From assembly GCA_027919835.1 (NCBI GenBank), contig JANVFP010000002.1:806001-870000 (forward strand): a DNA stretch of 64,000 bases. Direction: 5' to 3'. Source of the stretch: Lentinula raphanica. Its lineage: Eukaryota; Basidiomycota; Agaricomycetes; Agaricales; Omphalotaceae. Below the pieces are notes generated by a model. It was not told the DNA's origin. It was given only the letters and a program-made list of their open reading frames with translations, and did no database searches. This document shows, piece by piece, positions 33,001 through 45,388 of the stretch. The translations under genes and the position numbers were made by a program. Position 1 is the stretch's first letter; the number at the start of each line of letters is the position of its first letter.

Positions 33001-36000
33001 AATCAAAGTCTGCCGCGTCCACTTCTTGACCTGAGTGTTCGGTGTATTTGTCGAACCTTTCGCTGAGACTACGAACCGTGCCTCGTCGATTTGCGTTGGC
33101 GGGTGATCCCATGCTAGTCGCTCTTCCCTCACTGCCATGGCTACTTCTGCCACCTCCACTTCCCTCACTTCGTACAGTTCCGTTATGTTTCCTGATCCCC
33201 AAAGTTCTACTGATTTGACCTTCCTGACTCGCTGTTGCGCTTCGTACGCTTCCACTTCTTCCTCCATGTCTCATTCCAGTTTGGCCACCACCGCTGAACC
33301 CTCCAGAATACTCGTGGTCATCGTCTTCATAGTCCGCATCCCAGACGTCGTCGTTGGCAGGATCCACGTTTGGCAAAGGCGCTGTCAAAGGACCGGGAGA
33401 AATATGTTTGTTGCTTTGTTTATAAGCAGAGACAGGAAGGGTGAGCTGCGGTCTACGATCATTTGACGACGAGGAAGAGAGTGGGGCAGAGAACGGGGCA
33501 GACGAAGTCACAGACGCGGCAGAGGCAGAATATGTTCGGCCGTGCAGAGTGGGTCGGGACGGTTGAGAAGTAGATTTGGAAGAGGATGATGTTGAAGGAG
33601 CATTCGCGTGATCGATTTGGGGGAATAATGCACTCTTGATATCGTCCGGGTGAAATAACGGACGAGGAAGTAGATTGTTGCCTCGTTGATTCTGTAAGCG
33701 CTGAGATGCAGTTCGTGCCTAGGGAACCGGGAAAATTGGTTTGAGGATGCAAGGAAATGAGATAAGATGACTCACCTTGAATTGGCTCACTCTCTTCTCC
33801 AATAACGCTTCATCCACTCCATCCTCGTCATCCAAGAAATCATCATCGTAGTTCTCTTCCTCTGCTTCACTAATAGCGTAATATGTTGTGTTTGAGCTTG
33901 CCCCGGTGACGGTGTCAGAAGCGGATCTAGTCATCCCTGCAGCAGAAACAGGGCGAGAGGGTGATAGCTCACTCGGAGAAGGGGAAAGGTGTGAAGAGGG
34001 CGGGTTTGAGGAAGAAACAGAGATGGGCAGTCGGGAGAGTGATGGTACTGGGGAAGCACGTATTGTTCTGTCGTCTCTCTCGCGACGGAATGGATTCGTT
34101 TTAGAGCTGGAAGTCAGTGTTGCGTCTTCACCGTCAGAGCCAGAACTAGAACCACTAGAGGTTCCGTTGATTGCTTCTTCGTTGTGGCCAGAAATAAGCT
34201 TCTTTGATGATCTATCATCCATCCTACTCTTTGTGGCTTCAATTTTGCTACGTGCAGCAAAGTCGTCATCCTCTTCTCCCAGATCAAAGTCGTCATCCCA
34301 GTTGGGGTTTGCCTCATCCTCTTCCTCCACAAAGGCTAATTGTTTACGTTGCTCGGTGAGAACGCTGACTAGCCCACCTAGCGCGGAGCTCAAGGGGTTA
34401 AGAGAAGGTGTGATGAGGGTAGGCCCTTTTCCCTTGCCTTTCACGTCTCTCCGATTAGATTGCGGCTTTGTATCTGAAGAATCGTTGGTGGCAGAAGGTG
34501 GAGCAGTGAAAATTGGTCTAATGGTCTTGCCCTGATCAAGACTAGAACCAGAACCAGATGAGGAGGATGCCGAAGAAGAAGGAGTGAGATTTGGACTGAG
34601 TAAAGATGGAGGCCGGATAGTGGGTATTGAGCCTGCAGAGCCTGACCCCTTTGCATTGAAGATAGGATTGGTTGGAACAGGAACAGCAAGAGATTGGGGT
34701 TTGCTGAATGCAATGCCTGTAGAAGTGGAGGTCGGTAAAGATGTCAAGTTGGCCGCGCTGCTTAGCGCCTGATTCCATTCTTGTACCCTTTGTACTGCTT
34801 CGTCATAACCATATTGACTGACAGGTCGCGCCTCTGTCCCACCATAAGCATTGGATGTATGCTTGGGGGGCCGAGCTTGACGTTGAGGATCACCTTTTGC
34901 ATTTTTACCCTTCCTCGATGGTGCCTGTTGTTGACCCTTTGCCTGCGAACCCGAACCTACTTGAGATCGGGAAAGAGATATCGTCTGCGCGGGGGATTTG
35001 GATAGTTTCAGCGACATCTCAGACGCGTGAGTTTGCCCTTGATCGGGCGTTGGGAGAGAGGGCGTTTTGGCCGAACGGAAGGTAGATGTAGATGATATCG
35101 ACGAAGTGGTCCAATCTTCTCCACTGCTGCTGTTGTTCGTGTTTGCGTGCTCCGCATCTTCCCGCTGTGATTGCTCCTCTGTATTTTCCTTCTCTGCTTC
35201 CCTGATCCTTGCCCTGACACCAACCATCCAAGGATGCCGCAACAACTTTCGAGCGCCTATTCTCAGATTCGGGTCCTTCTGGAAACAACAAGCAAGGAAA
35301 TCCTTTACAACGGCACTGGCTCCTTCGGGAATAGGCGGACAATCATCTTGAACGATCCGCCATAAGGCGGGCATGGGATCAAGGAAGCTGTAAGGGGGAG
35401 AACCTTCCAGCAGCTCAATCACAACACATCCAAGGGACCAGATATCGGATGCAGTTGTAGCCCCACTCTGTTCGATGACTTCGGGTGCCATCCAATATGG
35501 CGAACCAACAACATCTGCCGAAGAAGAACCGGATGGTACAGTTGTTGACGACGCCACACCAAAATCTGCGAGCTTGACGGTACCATCCTTGTTGGTGAGT
35601 ATATTGGCGCCCTTGATGTCCCGATGGATGACACCCTGTTCATGCAGATAACATAGACCTTCCAACACTTGACTGACATAGACCCCAACCAACCCCTCAG
35701 GAAACTTTCCAAACCTCTTGCCGATCTGAGATAGACTGCCGTTTTCGCAAAACTCGAGGATAATGTACAGGTGCATCCGTGTCTTGACGAAGCCTTTGTA
35801 TTTCACGATGTTAGGATGGCGTAAGTTTTTCAAAAGGGAAATTTCGGACATAATAGAAGATAGTTGGGAGGCAGGGATGTTATTCAGCGATATTTGTTTT
35901 ATCGCAACCGTTTCGCCCGTAGCCCAGTTCAAGGCTCGATAAACTTGACCGAAGGCGCCTTTACCTAGGGAGTCACCAAGTTGCTATCAACGAGTCAATT

Positions 36001-36112
36001 GAAGTTGGGACAAGTAGCAGCTTTGATTTACATAGTCATGCAACGAACGAGACTGGACAGGTGCAGTACTACCCGAGTGTCCTGAGGACATCGATTTCAA
36101 TGGTTGGTTCAT
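30008..36112 (-). CDS. sepH: Septation initiation network kinase, SepH/Cdc7 type (STE family)
   Basis: A large multi-exon minus-strand gene, over 1,300 residues. The start at 36112 ([12 protein letters not shown]) leads into the kinase domain: [16 protein letters not shown] (glycine loop), VAIKQISL (Lys), [10 protein letters not shown] (catalytic loop), [15 protein letters not shown] and DIWSLGC, all intact. A long Ser-rich acidic linker follows (about 35200-32800). The C-terminal half (32750-30008) reads as ARM/HEAT-type helices, for example [47 protein letters not shown] and [24 protein letters not shown]. This layout is that of Aspergillus SepH and fission yeast Cdc7, the kinase under the Spg1 GTPase at the spindle pole body that triggers septum formation. 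Exon joins in the linker and ARM region were not all fixed. Confidence 0.92.
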
Positions 36113-36751
36113 GTAGAGCGGTTGCCTCAGAGTCGTCAAGGTTGAGCTTAATGAAGGCATGAGAAGAGAATAAAACTTGGGAAGTGTGAGAGGACGTACT
36201 ACAGAGCGTAAGATTCGCCAAGTCTCTCGATCCACGGACCACCAGTGCGCTTTGCCTCCCGCTAGCTCTACCTCTTATCCAGGCTGCAAGGCTTTACAAG
36301 GATAATGAAGAGTTTGAGTCTCCTAGCACGTCGCGTGAGCCTTATTTCGCGAACGGTGTTCGGAAACAATTTCGTGACCAACAGAGGCACCCTCGGATAC
36401 AGAGGTTGCACACGTTGCAGAACAATCGCCAAGTTTAGGAAGCAAAGGAGCGTCGTAGTGAGTGGTGAGCGCCGTTCGAAAGCTGCTCTTCCAAGAAATG
36501 AGGACGATTGGTCCGAAGCAAAGACAAAATTGAGGTAAACCGTAAGAGTCAAGACGCGTGAGGTTATCGCGCGTACTACTATACCCATGGTAACGTGACG
36601 TAATTCGGCAGTCTCGGCATCTCATAAAAACTCAACCGCTCAGCCTAAGCTCTTCAGCCACTCCAGTACACAAAACCTGTTCAAGCGATCTTCGAATTAC
36701 AGTTGATATTAGATTTTGTAGTATGCTATACATAGCTATTCAAAGTTCACC
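36113..36751. other. Intergenic upstream of sepH
   Basis: Contains the sepH promoter and the 3' end of the next minus-strand gene. Overlapping frames at 36268-36625 on both strands show no motif. An in-frame upstream ATG at 36235 could extend SepH, but the sequence there is not conserved-looking. Confidence 0.45.
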
Positions 36752-39190
36752 CTACTTCATCTCTGACTGATCGTTTTGGCTCCCGCCGGTACACCCAGTG
36801 ATACACATACTCTGACAACTTGACGAGAGAGAATGTAGAGCATACTTCAATGGTTTCAAGTAGCTTCTTTGCCACCACACAATCTCTCGACCTTCGCCTT
36901 TGAACAACATGAGAACGAGGGGTGAGGTACGAGTAGAAAGTGGTACTCACCCTCTGACTCCTTAAACTCAGACGTGCATATAATTTCCCAATCATCGAAG
37001 CTCGATTCGAACGGATCGACAGAATCAGATACTTTCTCGATTGAATCTGAGTCAGACGAGGTCTTGGAGGACGGGGAGTCATCATGGCCATCTTTACATC
37101 CCACAGTGACTTCGAAAGATGCATATCCGCGGGTTCGAGCATAGTCCAACCCTAGTGGGTCGAGGCCCTTGAACTTTAGATACCGAGATACCGCATCATA
37201 CTCTATGTCAGACCACTGTCGTCCTTCGAAGATTCCTATCTCAAATGAAGGGAGCCCTAGCAATTCCTGCGTTTGTTTTGACAGTCGATCAGTTCCCGAT
37301 GGGTCCATGGACCAGAAATATGGTGTTTTATGGAAGGAAAAACACGGATGTGTTGTTCCTTTGGTTTGGACAGGAGCAATGAAAAGATAAGCAGACGGAG
37401 GACCTTGATTGTGGATGGACCATGACTCAGCATGAGATATCTGCAAAATCAGCTTGATCTTGGAGTCGAGGAATACTGCCTGAAGTTTGAGAACAGCTCT
37501 TCGCCAGAAAAAAAGTAGAACTTTACCATAATTATTCGCATTCTTTTTCTGGAGGATACGACCGGCTTGAGATAACCAAGCAGCTTCGAGGTCACTGGTC
37601 GATACGTCTGTCTCCAGGTCGAGCGAGAAATAAGAGAGACTGTTATTTTGACACCCGGAGTAAGCAACTCTGTATAGGACAAGGTACATTAGTCGCGGTC
37701 GAAAACAAACGATTTAGAGAAATACCGAGTCCACTGGCACCCGTCAATATTCTTCGTGCTCATGTCACAATTCGGACAGAGACTAGTCCATCTCCCGACT
37801 GAATAAGTGATATTCTCCAGACTAGCTTGTGCGTGCAATCCTTGCCATTTCAAGGTAAGCTATGTATCAGAAAGAGTCGTAAGCGGCAGCAGCTCGGAGA
37901 AAGTCCATGAAGGCCGATATGCTTACACAATCTTCATTTTCAGAGACCTCAATCACTGATCCGAAAGAGAACCAGCACGACTGGTCTTCCATAAATAGTA
38001 CTTCGACTGATTTATGTCCAAGATGCGAGCCTACAAACGACTCGAAGTTATCAAAATGTTCTTCGACGTGTTTGATGATAGCTTCGTCGGAGACATAGTC
38101 GCCGAAATCGAGCTGTGACTGGGGAATGTTCTCGGGATGACAATAATCCGAGTCTCGGGGCCAGAGAGCGTAGATATTTTCGTAGTTCCGGTGGTGGTTG
38201 CTGCATAATGGACCAAGAGGGCCCATACATATCAGCCCAGACGTGGGTTGTATCCAGAACTCGTCTGGTGGTATGTATCGATACAATGACTACGAATTTG
38301 CTGAGTCTTCCCTCCTCGTACCCCAGGAAAGGGATCGTTCACCTCTGTAACCCTTGCAGCTGCCACATGATCCACTAACTTGGATCACACCTCAGTTCGC
38401 AGATAAGCAATGGAGACGATTGTGCATCAACTCACGAAGCGATATTTGAGGTATGAGAACGCTAAAGGACTCCTAGCGGCACATAACCCAGCAAAGTGTT
38501 GTAAGGGAACTAGTTCTGAGAAGGCATTTATTTTCGTGGAAGAAGCTCGAATAGAGAGAATGGAGGAGAGGCATACCGCCATGAAGAATCATGCCCATCA
38601 TCGGGGAGTCATATCTGAGAATTGCAAAGAGCTGAACCACGTTGGGGTGCCTTCATATCCCTGTTACACATATCTTATGAAAGAGGCATGTGTACTGCTT
38701 ACCGTAGGCCAGAGTATTGAAGAGCATCATTTTTGAAGACCTTGACAGAGATTCATAATCGATTCAAATGCTGGCAATGGCATCAGAAATATCGCACTTA
38801 CGTTGGTGGCATCAGGACCTTGGTAAGCCACAACAGTGAACTGAGTGCTGGTGTCTCCTAGGCCTACCACCTTAGCAGGGTGAAACGTTCGTACAACCTT
38901 CACTGATCCTCGGGGATCGTCTATGGCTCGTATCCTCATTCCTTTGAAAAAGACATCGTCGGATGGGATTGCGCGTAACTGCAACGCAAATACATATGAG
39001 AGTGTATCCTTGCATCGATTGGAAGCGGACGAACCCTTTTTCCTAGAAGTTCATTCTCCGGGCGGTTATTGCAACGGCCTTGACGATAATGGTTGTTCGT
39101 GACGACAACATGGTCCCTCCCTACGTTGTTGATTTGAGATCCCTGGACCGTGAAGTGGGATGCATTGTCAAAGACTGTGGGAGAAGACAT
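36752..39190 (-). CDS. Basidiomycete-specific protein of the 'FDNASHFTV' family
   Basis: The start at 39190 gives MSSPTVFDNASHFTVQGSQINNVGRD, an opening typical of a lineage-expanded basidiomycete family. The chain continues LRAIPSDDVFFKGMRIRAI, TFHPAKVVGLGDTSTQFTVVAYQGPDATN, VFKNDALQYSGLRHPNVVQLFAI and ELVPLQHFAG, a pattern reminiscent of a degenerate kinase N-lobe with the HPNVVQLF helix. It then runs on to SLYRYIPPDEFWIQPTSGLICMGPLGP, WQGLHAQASLENITYSVGRW and the terminal YLFIAPVQTKG, YFWSMDPSGTDRLS and GLPSFEIGIFEGRQW blocks. About ten exons, of which the last (near 36915-36752) is ambiguous. No enzymatic motif is visible. Function unknown; these proteins often occur in large paralogous sets in Agaricomycetes. 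Confidence 0.72.
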
Positions 39191-39802
39191 TGCGAATCAA
39201 AACAGAATATTTTCATGGTTTTATTTGTGAGCGGATTTGGGTCTCTTAGATTAATTTCTGGGGGAATCAAGAGTTTGCACACGCTAGCTGCACGATCTTT
39301 CTGGCAAGAAGCGATGGCTGGATGAATAATTGATAATCTTGCTATTCTTGAATATTTTGCAGTGCTTCAATCACATTGCGCACTATGATTCCTAGTAGTT
39401 CCTGGTGGATTGGAGCGGGAAAGAATGAAGGGTTGAGGGCTGGATTTAGATATCTAAGAGATGAACGTCGGATATTCAGATATGAACTGGATATGGACAC
39501 TTATCAGAGTACTTAGCATCAAAATCAACGGAGCTCTCCGAACACATTGAACTCTCTGGGTTTTTGTTGAAACCAAATTTACTAAAACGCTTTGAAAAAC
39601 ACGTTTGTAGCGTCAGGCTTGTCTTCGGGTAATCAGTGGAAAGTGATGATTCAGGATTTTACGGGCAGTTCTATCAATGACTCGCCTTGTAATGCAATAT
39701 ATACGAGTTATGAGCATTAGTGAGCGAGCATTGTAAGTTTCAACGATAACGTACTTTCTCAATAGAACAGCGCTCAGTTTCATCGCCTCACTTCTCCCAA
39801 AG
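39191..39802. promoter_or_regulatory. Divergent intergenic region, 612 bp
   Basis: Separates the minus-strand family gene from the plus-strand TMEM16-like gene and must hold both promoters. It is AT-rich around 39330-39600. No gene seen. Confidence 0.45.
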
Positions 39803-42278
39803 ATGCCTGGCATTTTCGACGTCGACGCCGGCGTTGATGTTATAATAGCTGTGCTAGTCCGCAGAGAGAATATCTTACAGACAAAGAAAGGCTATGCTTT
39901 GCTGTTGAGTAGCCTCCACAATGGTGGCTTGAAAGCTGTTGGGCGGAGGGGAAACACAAATGAGATGATATTGGTATTTGTATCGTGTCCTGAGCCTGTT
40001 TTACAGCAGTTGGTTCGCAAAGAACGGTGAGTGTTTGAACACGAGATATAGTGATGGTTGATTGTTGAGCTTGAGCCAAGTGAATCCGATTTTCTTTCCG
40101 GACTGCCCATCACACCCATTGCCGGCAAGGACAATAATCTCTCGCCTTCGGAGCGTATACGTCTTGTCCACTCCTACATCACATCCGCAACTTCAGACGG
40201 TGGCCTCGGCATTCATCCTGACATTCCTCACTGGAGTTTTATCGAATCCGTCTTTTGCCTCCATGACCGTGTCTTCAACGAACTTTGGGTGCATGCCTGG
40301 ACTTCAAATTGGCTCAGCACCTCCTCTGTCACGCAAGGCGAAATTCGAGCGCACTTTGGCGACACTTTCTCCCTATACTTCATCTTCATCCAGTCCTACA
40401 CGCGTGCATTGGCTGTTCCCGCCACTTTTGGTCTCGTCTTTTGGGCCATCGGTGCACCCTACTCGCCCGTATACTCCTTGTTGACTTCTATGTGGGCGAT
40501 TGGCTTCGTGGAATGGTGGCGTGTGAAGGAACGTCGCGTTGCTTTGACATACGGTGTCCGTGGTGCTACGAAGGTCGAAAAGACCAGAGTCCAGAACATA
40601 TACAAGGATGCCCCGACATGGACACGCGATATAAAGACACTGGTCAGCGTGCCAGTCATCATCGGCTTTGCGGTGCTGTTGGGTCTGCTGATGACCGGGA
40701 TATTCTTCCTGGAAGAATTCACGGAGCATTTTTATACAGGTCCTGGCCAACAGTATATCGTGAGTGTTATACAAGCTTTGAATCATATTTCTGCTCATTT
40801 TCTGACAGTCTTATACACCAACGATCCTCTACGCTTTATCCGTCCCTTACCTTATCTCGTTCTTTCAATCCTGTGCTGAGCGATTCGCTACATGGGAGAA
40901 TCATACTCACCATTCTTCACACGACGCATCCGTCACATTAAAGACATTCATTTTCACAGCTCTTGTGGCGTATCTTAGTCTCGCTCTAACGACGCTCGTC
41001 TATGTACCATTCGGTGATGCAATGGTCAAGGTAGCGCTGCAGCGATTCGGCCGAAATACTTTCAGCTCCCTCAACTCAACCTCGTTTGAAGGAAAGCGAT
41101 TAAAGCTGGACCGATCCCGATTGGAAGAGCAAATGTTTGCATATACCTTCACGAATCAAATTGTCGACAGTGCGACTGAAATCGGGTGGCCTTATGCCAT
41201 GAAATTGTGGCGTAATCTATCGGAATCGATATGGAGAAAGGAACCTACCGGTTTGCTTCTTGATGAACTTTGCGAGTCTCCAACTATGGGATCGCCTCCT
41301 GACTCTCCCACTAGCAGTCGATTCATGGGATCAATGATACCGGAAACACCCAAAAGTCCGTTCGCAAATGCATTTGCCCATCTCAGGTCCTTCTCAACAT
41401 CATTGACTCTCCAACCTAGTGCCGATGACTCCGTCCTTACTCGAGCACTGTACGAATCCACACTGCCTTCCACACCATCCAACCTTTCTACCGACTATAG
41501 TGAAATGGTAATCCAATTCGGATATATAGTCCTCTGGTCAACCATCTTTCCGCTCGCTCCTTTATTCGCGCTGCTCAACAACATAATGGAAATCCGCAAG
41601 GACGCCTTCAGGATAGCGAAACACGAACGACGACCGATCCCCGAGAGGACTGAGAGTATTGGTCCATGGCTCAATGTCTTGGAATTCCTCGGATGGGGCA
41701 GCGCGGTTGTCAATGTGGTCCTTGTCGGTCTTTTCTGTCCAAATTCGCAAAATGATGATCGAGGTAAATGTGGATATTTATTTGATCTAACCAAGGACAC
41801 GGCCACGCCCATAGAGGCAATCTCGGACGCACTCTCGGACGCCGTGTGGGATTCTGCTGATGTTGCTGCCTGGCGTGAACTAGGACTCACCTTGATGATC
41901 CTAGTACTGGGAGCGAGTCAGGCCTGGGTCGTGGTCAGGAGTCTGATGAGGCACATTATAACAAAAGTGATGTGGGAAGGAAGTGCGGAAGTAGAACAGT
42001 GGAGAAGAGACATGAAAAGAGTCAAGGAAGGATTTTTGGATGACTTAAATGATACGGTCCGTGTCCCCTCCACGAAAAACCTGGTGGAAAGACCAGGGCC
42101 GGCAGATGATGTGTTTGTTGAAGGGAAAACACGCAAGACTAACAAAAAACGGAAGAGGGAATCATGCCCTGCTAGGCCCAAGACGGACTCCCAACAAGTC
42201 TCCTGCCTAGCGACAGATTCATTCTGGGAGTATGACGAAGGACTGGAAGAGATTCGGAAATTAGGGAAAGAGGAATAA
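39803..42278 (+). CDS. TMEM16/anoctamin family protein, Ist2-like
   Basis: Three exons (39803-40026, 40081-40759, 40809-42278) give 790 residues. The anoctamin core is recognisable: HFGDTFSLYFIFIQSYTRALAVPATFGLVFW (first membrane helices), SMWAIGFVEWWRVKERRVALTYGVRG, a long array of hydrophobic segments, and MVIQFGYIVLWSTIFPLAPLFALLNNIMEIRKDAFRI, typical of the late helices. In budding yeast Ist2 tethers cortical ER to the plasma membrane through a polybasic tail, and fungal relatives are tested as lipid scramblases. A basic cluster (KTRKTNKKRKRE) near residue 750 could serve such a role, although the tail is much shorter than in Ist2 (946 residues). The second exon acceptor is CCAAG at 40080, the only one keeping the frame. 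Confidence 0.88.
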
Positions 42279-42790
42279 TTCTCACAGGAGATAAGATACA
42301 CGCATAAATTTGCGTTGTGGTAATTGACACTCTTTAGACTCTGATTCAGATACGACGCCTTGTAGGTGAAGTGCGAGATGAATATAATCATCCGATTAGT
42401 CTCCTCCAGCTTCCCATGCTGCATTCAGCGGTCCTACATCGGTAAGGTATCGGCCCTCCTATTCTTCAGTTTTCGGCGGCGCCTCGGATAGCAAAGGTCA
42501 GGAAGAAGATTGATAACGTTGTACTAGTCTTGAAGACAGTCAGAGGATTGACACGCGTTGTTATTTTGGCACCTGACACAATGACTGATCTGTTCTGGAC
42601 GATTACCTAGCTCTCATCGCATCCCGGATGACTATCTCAGTCTAGGGATTCCAAATTTTCAATCTATATCGACCGAGAATTAGCCCGCTACTGACTAAAA
42701 CTAGAACAGACGATTCGAGAGTGGTTCTGCCAAAACGACAAGGTATATGAACCTCGCTTTCGAGAAGATTTGGCTCAGGCTAGACACAAC
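42279..42790. other. Intergenic, 512 bp
   Basis: Terminator region of the TMEM16-like gene and promoter region of the LPMO gene. A weak TATA-like string (GGTATATGAA) is at about 42740, roughly 50 bp before the start codon. Confidence 0.4.
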
Positions 42791-44013
42791 ATGTCTTTTA
42801 CTCGCTTAGCTTTCCTCAGCGTGTTAGCTTTCAGAGTCAGCTTGGCTCACTGTAGGTCCATCTTTTGTCGGTGCCCAGAAGGCTTCTCAACACTATCAAT
42901 CATACTCCAGACACCTTTCCTGATCTCATTGTCAACGGTACTGTTACCTCTGATTGGCAGTATGTTCGGGAGACGGCGAATCATTATACCAATGACCCGG
43001 TACGCAGCAAATTCAGCTCCTTGAAATTTTGCTCGTTGACGACTTTCATGTAGGTTACCGATGTAACCAGCGATGCCATCAGATGCTACGAGCTTGACTC
43101 TACTTCTGCTGGAGCTGCTGGTATTGCTACTGTAGCTGCAGGCTCAACAGTCGGCTTCAAGCCCAACATTGATCTGTATCATCCAGGAGTACGATTTCTT
43201 TGAAACCTTTCTGTTTGGTGTTTGAATCTCATGTTGGGATAGTACCTTTCTGCTTATATGAGCCCTGCAGACCCTGCAGCCAACTCAGACGATGCCGGTT
43301 TAGGGTCGACATGGTTCAAGATTTGGGAAGCAAACCCTCAATACTCCCCAGAAACAGGAATGACATTCCCCACTCAGAGTAAGTGAGTTCCGATATCTTT
43401 GTGAGCATTGTCGTTAATTGTTTGCCTGTAGACGAGGATCAGTTCACGTTCACGATCCCCGCTGCAACCCCTAGCGGGTGTGTCCCTCGTTTTGTCAGGT
43501 GTTGACTCATACTTACTCAGAGTTGTATTGCAGACAATACCTCCTGCGAGGAGAACAAATTGCGTTGCACGTCGCAAGCTCTGTCGGTGGCGCTCAAGTA
43601 CGTCGAGCAACACGTAGTGCTCATGAGAACGTGCTCGTCCTGACATCGTATCCTCCATAGTTTTACCTTGGATGCGCACAAATCAACGTTGTGAACGGAG
43701 GTAGTGGTACCCCAGGACCCACTGTGGCGTTCCCAGGTAAATGCTCGTGTGGATGATTCAAACGCGACTTTCTCACTACTTCGTTACAACGTTTCAAGGA
43801 GCTTACTCTGCCACCGATCCCGGGATTCTCATAAGTGAACATTTTTCGAACTCATGGAATGATTCGCTACTGACCAGTACATTTGCTAGACATCTATGCA
43901 CTTCCCGCTGGTTACACTGGATACCAAGCTCGTAAGTTCTTTACTAAAAACTTTCCTTTGAACCTCGATTGTGACCATATTGAATAGCTGGACCCGCTGT
44001 TTGGAGTGGATGA
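42791..44013 (+). CDS. AA9 lytic polysaccharide monooxygenase (former GH61)
   Basis: Ten exons (42791-42851, 42911-42999, 43054-43188, 43243-43378, 43432-43477, 43534-43597, 43661-43736, 43799-43834, 43890-43931, 43988-44013) give 236 residues. The signal peptide ends ...RVSLA, leaving HYTFPDLIVNG, so the mature protein begins with the copper-binding histidine. The second ligand is in the DLYHPG segment (the IxxxHPG pattern). GAQFYLGCAQINV carries the QxY motif with the axial tyrosine. PVTDVTSDAIRCYEL and the closing YALPAGYTGYQAPGPAVW motif are characteristic. It oxidatively cleaves cellulose or related glucans outside the cell with copper and an electron donor. There is no cellulose-binding module or linker; the protein ends right after the catalytic domain. 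Confidence 0.95.
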
Positions 44014-44520
44014 TTACTCTCACTTCAACTAGTAGTTGTCGAACTTTGTATGTTTCAAATGAATTTTATGAACTTGAAATCATCGTAAACCTCAGCTACT
44101 GAGTCTGCGGCTCTAAATTTGTCGGAACCTTTATTGAGAACCACTCTTGACTCCGTGAGTTCATTGATGATTGCTCAACGTTTCGAGAACTGCCAGGTAC
44201 TTACTGCGAACATTCAATCAAGTGTATCCTGCAGTGCCTTCATTTGAGCTCAAAGATGTAGCTTAAGTTTCTAATATCCACTTATCCTACCTATCATAGT
44301 ATGGTCGAGCCCTATTGTGCTCCTCCGAGAATCTGTAGACAGGATAATCTCGGAGTCCAAAAGTCGGCACTGTCACTCCGATCCGGATCAGATTTATGTA
44401 AAATCCTGGCGGCGGTGTGGTCGACACCATTCTGATTCCTCAGCCCTTACTACTACGGCTTTCACTTCTTCAATCTTCTTACACTTCTCTGTTGCAACTC
44501 TTGTATAAGTCCTTCTCTCA
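44014..44520. other. Intergenic, 507 bp
   Basis: Between the LPMO gene and the E2 gene, both on the plus strand. No additional gene seen. Confidence 0.4.
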
Positions 44521-45388
44521 ATGGATGCTCGGCTTCGTCGTGTCAATAAGGAAATTGCGGGCGAGTAGCACTATCCTACTACGAACAGCTTTCTCTCCGA
44601 TGTACTCATGATATTGAAGACTGCAAGAATGATAGAACTTCCAACATAACCCTAGAACTGATCGATAACTCTCCATTTCATCTGAAAGGCTCTTTCCCTG
44701 GCCCGGAGGGCACGCCGTATCAAGGTGGTCTTTTCGAGGTGGTGAGTAATCCAGATCACCATCATCTTCGTTATATTTGTTCAGCATCGCGAATCGGATT
44801 GTTGAATCTGTGCATCAGGACATTGTCATCCCAGATTCCTACCCTTTTCAACCGGTGAAGATGAAGTTCATTACCAAGGTTTATCACCCGAACGTGTCGT
44901 CCGCATCCGGCGCCATCTGCCTGGATATTCTCAAGGATGCCTGGTCTCCCGTCCTTACGCTGAAATCTACATTGATCTCCCTCCAAAGCTTATTGTGCTC
45001 TCCCGAGCCGAATGACCCACAAGATGCAGAGGTAGCGAAACATTACACTACGAGCAAGGGAAGCTTCGACGAAACAGCTCGTTATTGGACACAAATATAT
45101 GCTGGCGGTCCCGGAACAAAAGAGGTCAAGGGTTTAAGGGGGGTCAAGGACGAAGTGGCAATTGCGGGTTTGGAGAAGGCCCATGTAGACCAGTTTGAGG
45201 GTCTCGGTTTTCCAAGGAACAAAGTTGTCAGTTATGTTCATTTCTGAGTTTTGCGCTCGATCCTTAACCCCGCATGCTTACAATATTTCTTCTTGCAGAT
45301 CGACGTTCTCAGGAGATTGAATTACCGTGGAGCTAATGTAGCTCAGATATCGGAGGATAGAGTAGTCGAGGAATTGCTAAAATCATGA
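44521..45388 (+). CDS. UBC1: Ubiquitin-conjugating enzyme E2 with C-terminal UBA domain (Ubc1/UBE2K type)
   Basis: Four exons (44521-44560, 44620-44741, 44819-45226, 45299-45388) give 219 residues, close to yeast Ubc1 (215). The UBC fold shows [53 protein letters not shown] and the active-site cysteine in GAICLDIL, followed by WSPVLTLKSTLISLQSLL. The C-terminal segment VDQFEGLGFPRNKVIDVLRRLNYRGANVAQISEDRVVEELL is a UBA domain that binds ubiquitin and favours K48-chain building. Intron 1 (44561-44619) starts GCGAGT, a GC-AG intron confirmed by the conserved KEIADC junction. Other fungal UBC1 genes have the same architecture. Confidence 0.94.

Noticed and set aside
40062..40941. Alternative frames of 140-218 codons overlapping the TMEM16-like gene
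   Set aside because: Only the frame beginning with ESDFLSGLPITP carries the anoctamin motifs and joins both flanking exons.
44777..44818. Upstream extension of the third UBC1 exon (reading MFSIANRIVES)
   Set aside because: It is intron sequence: the preceding exon ends GGLFEV with a good GTGAGT donor, and the conserved next residues are [10 protein letters not shown].
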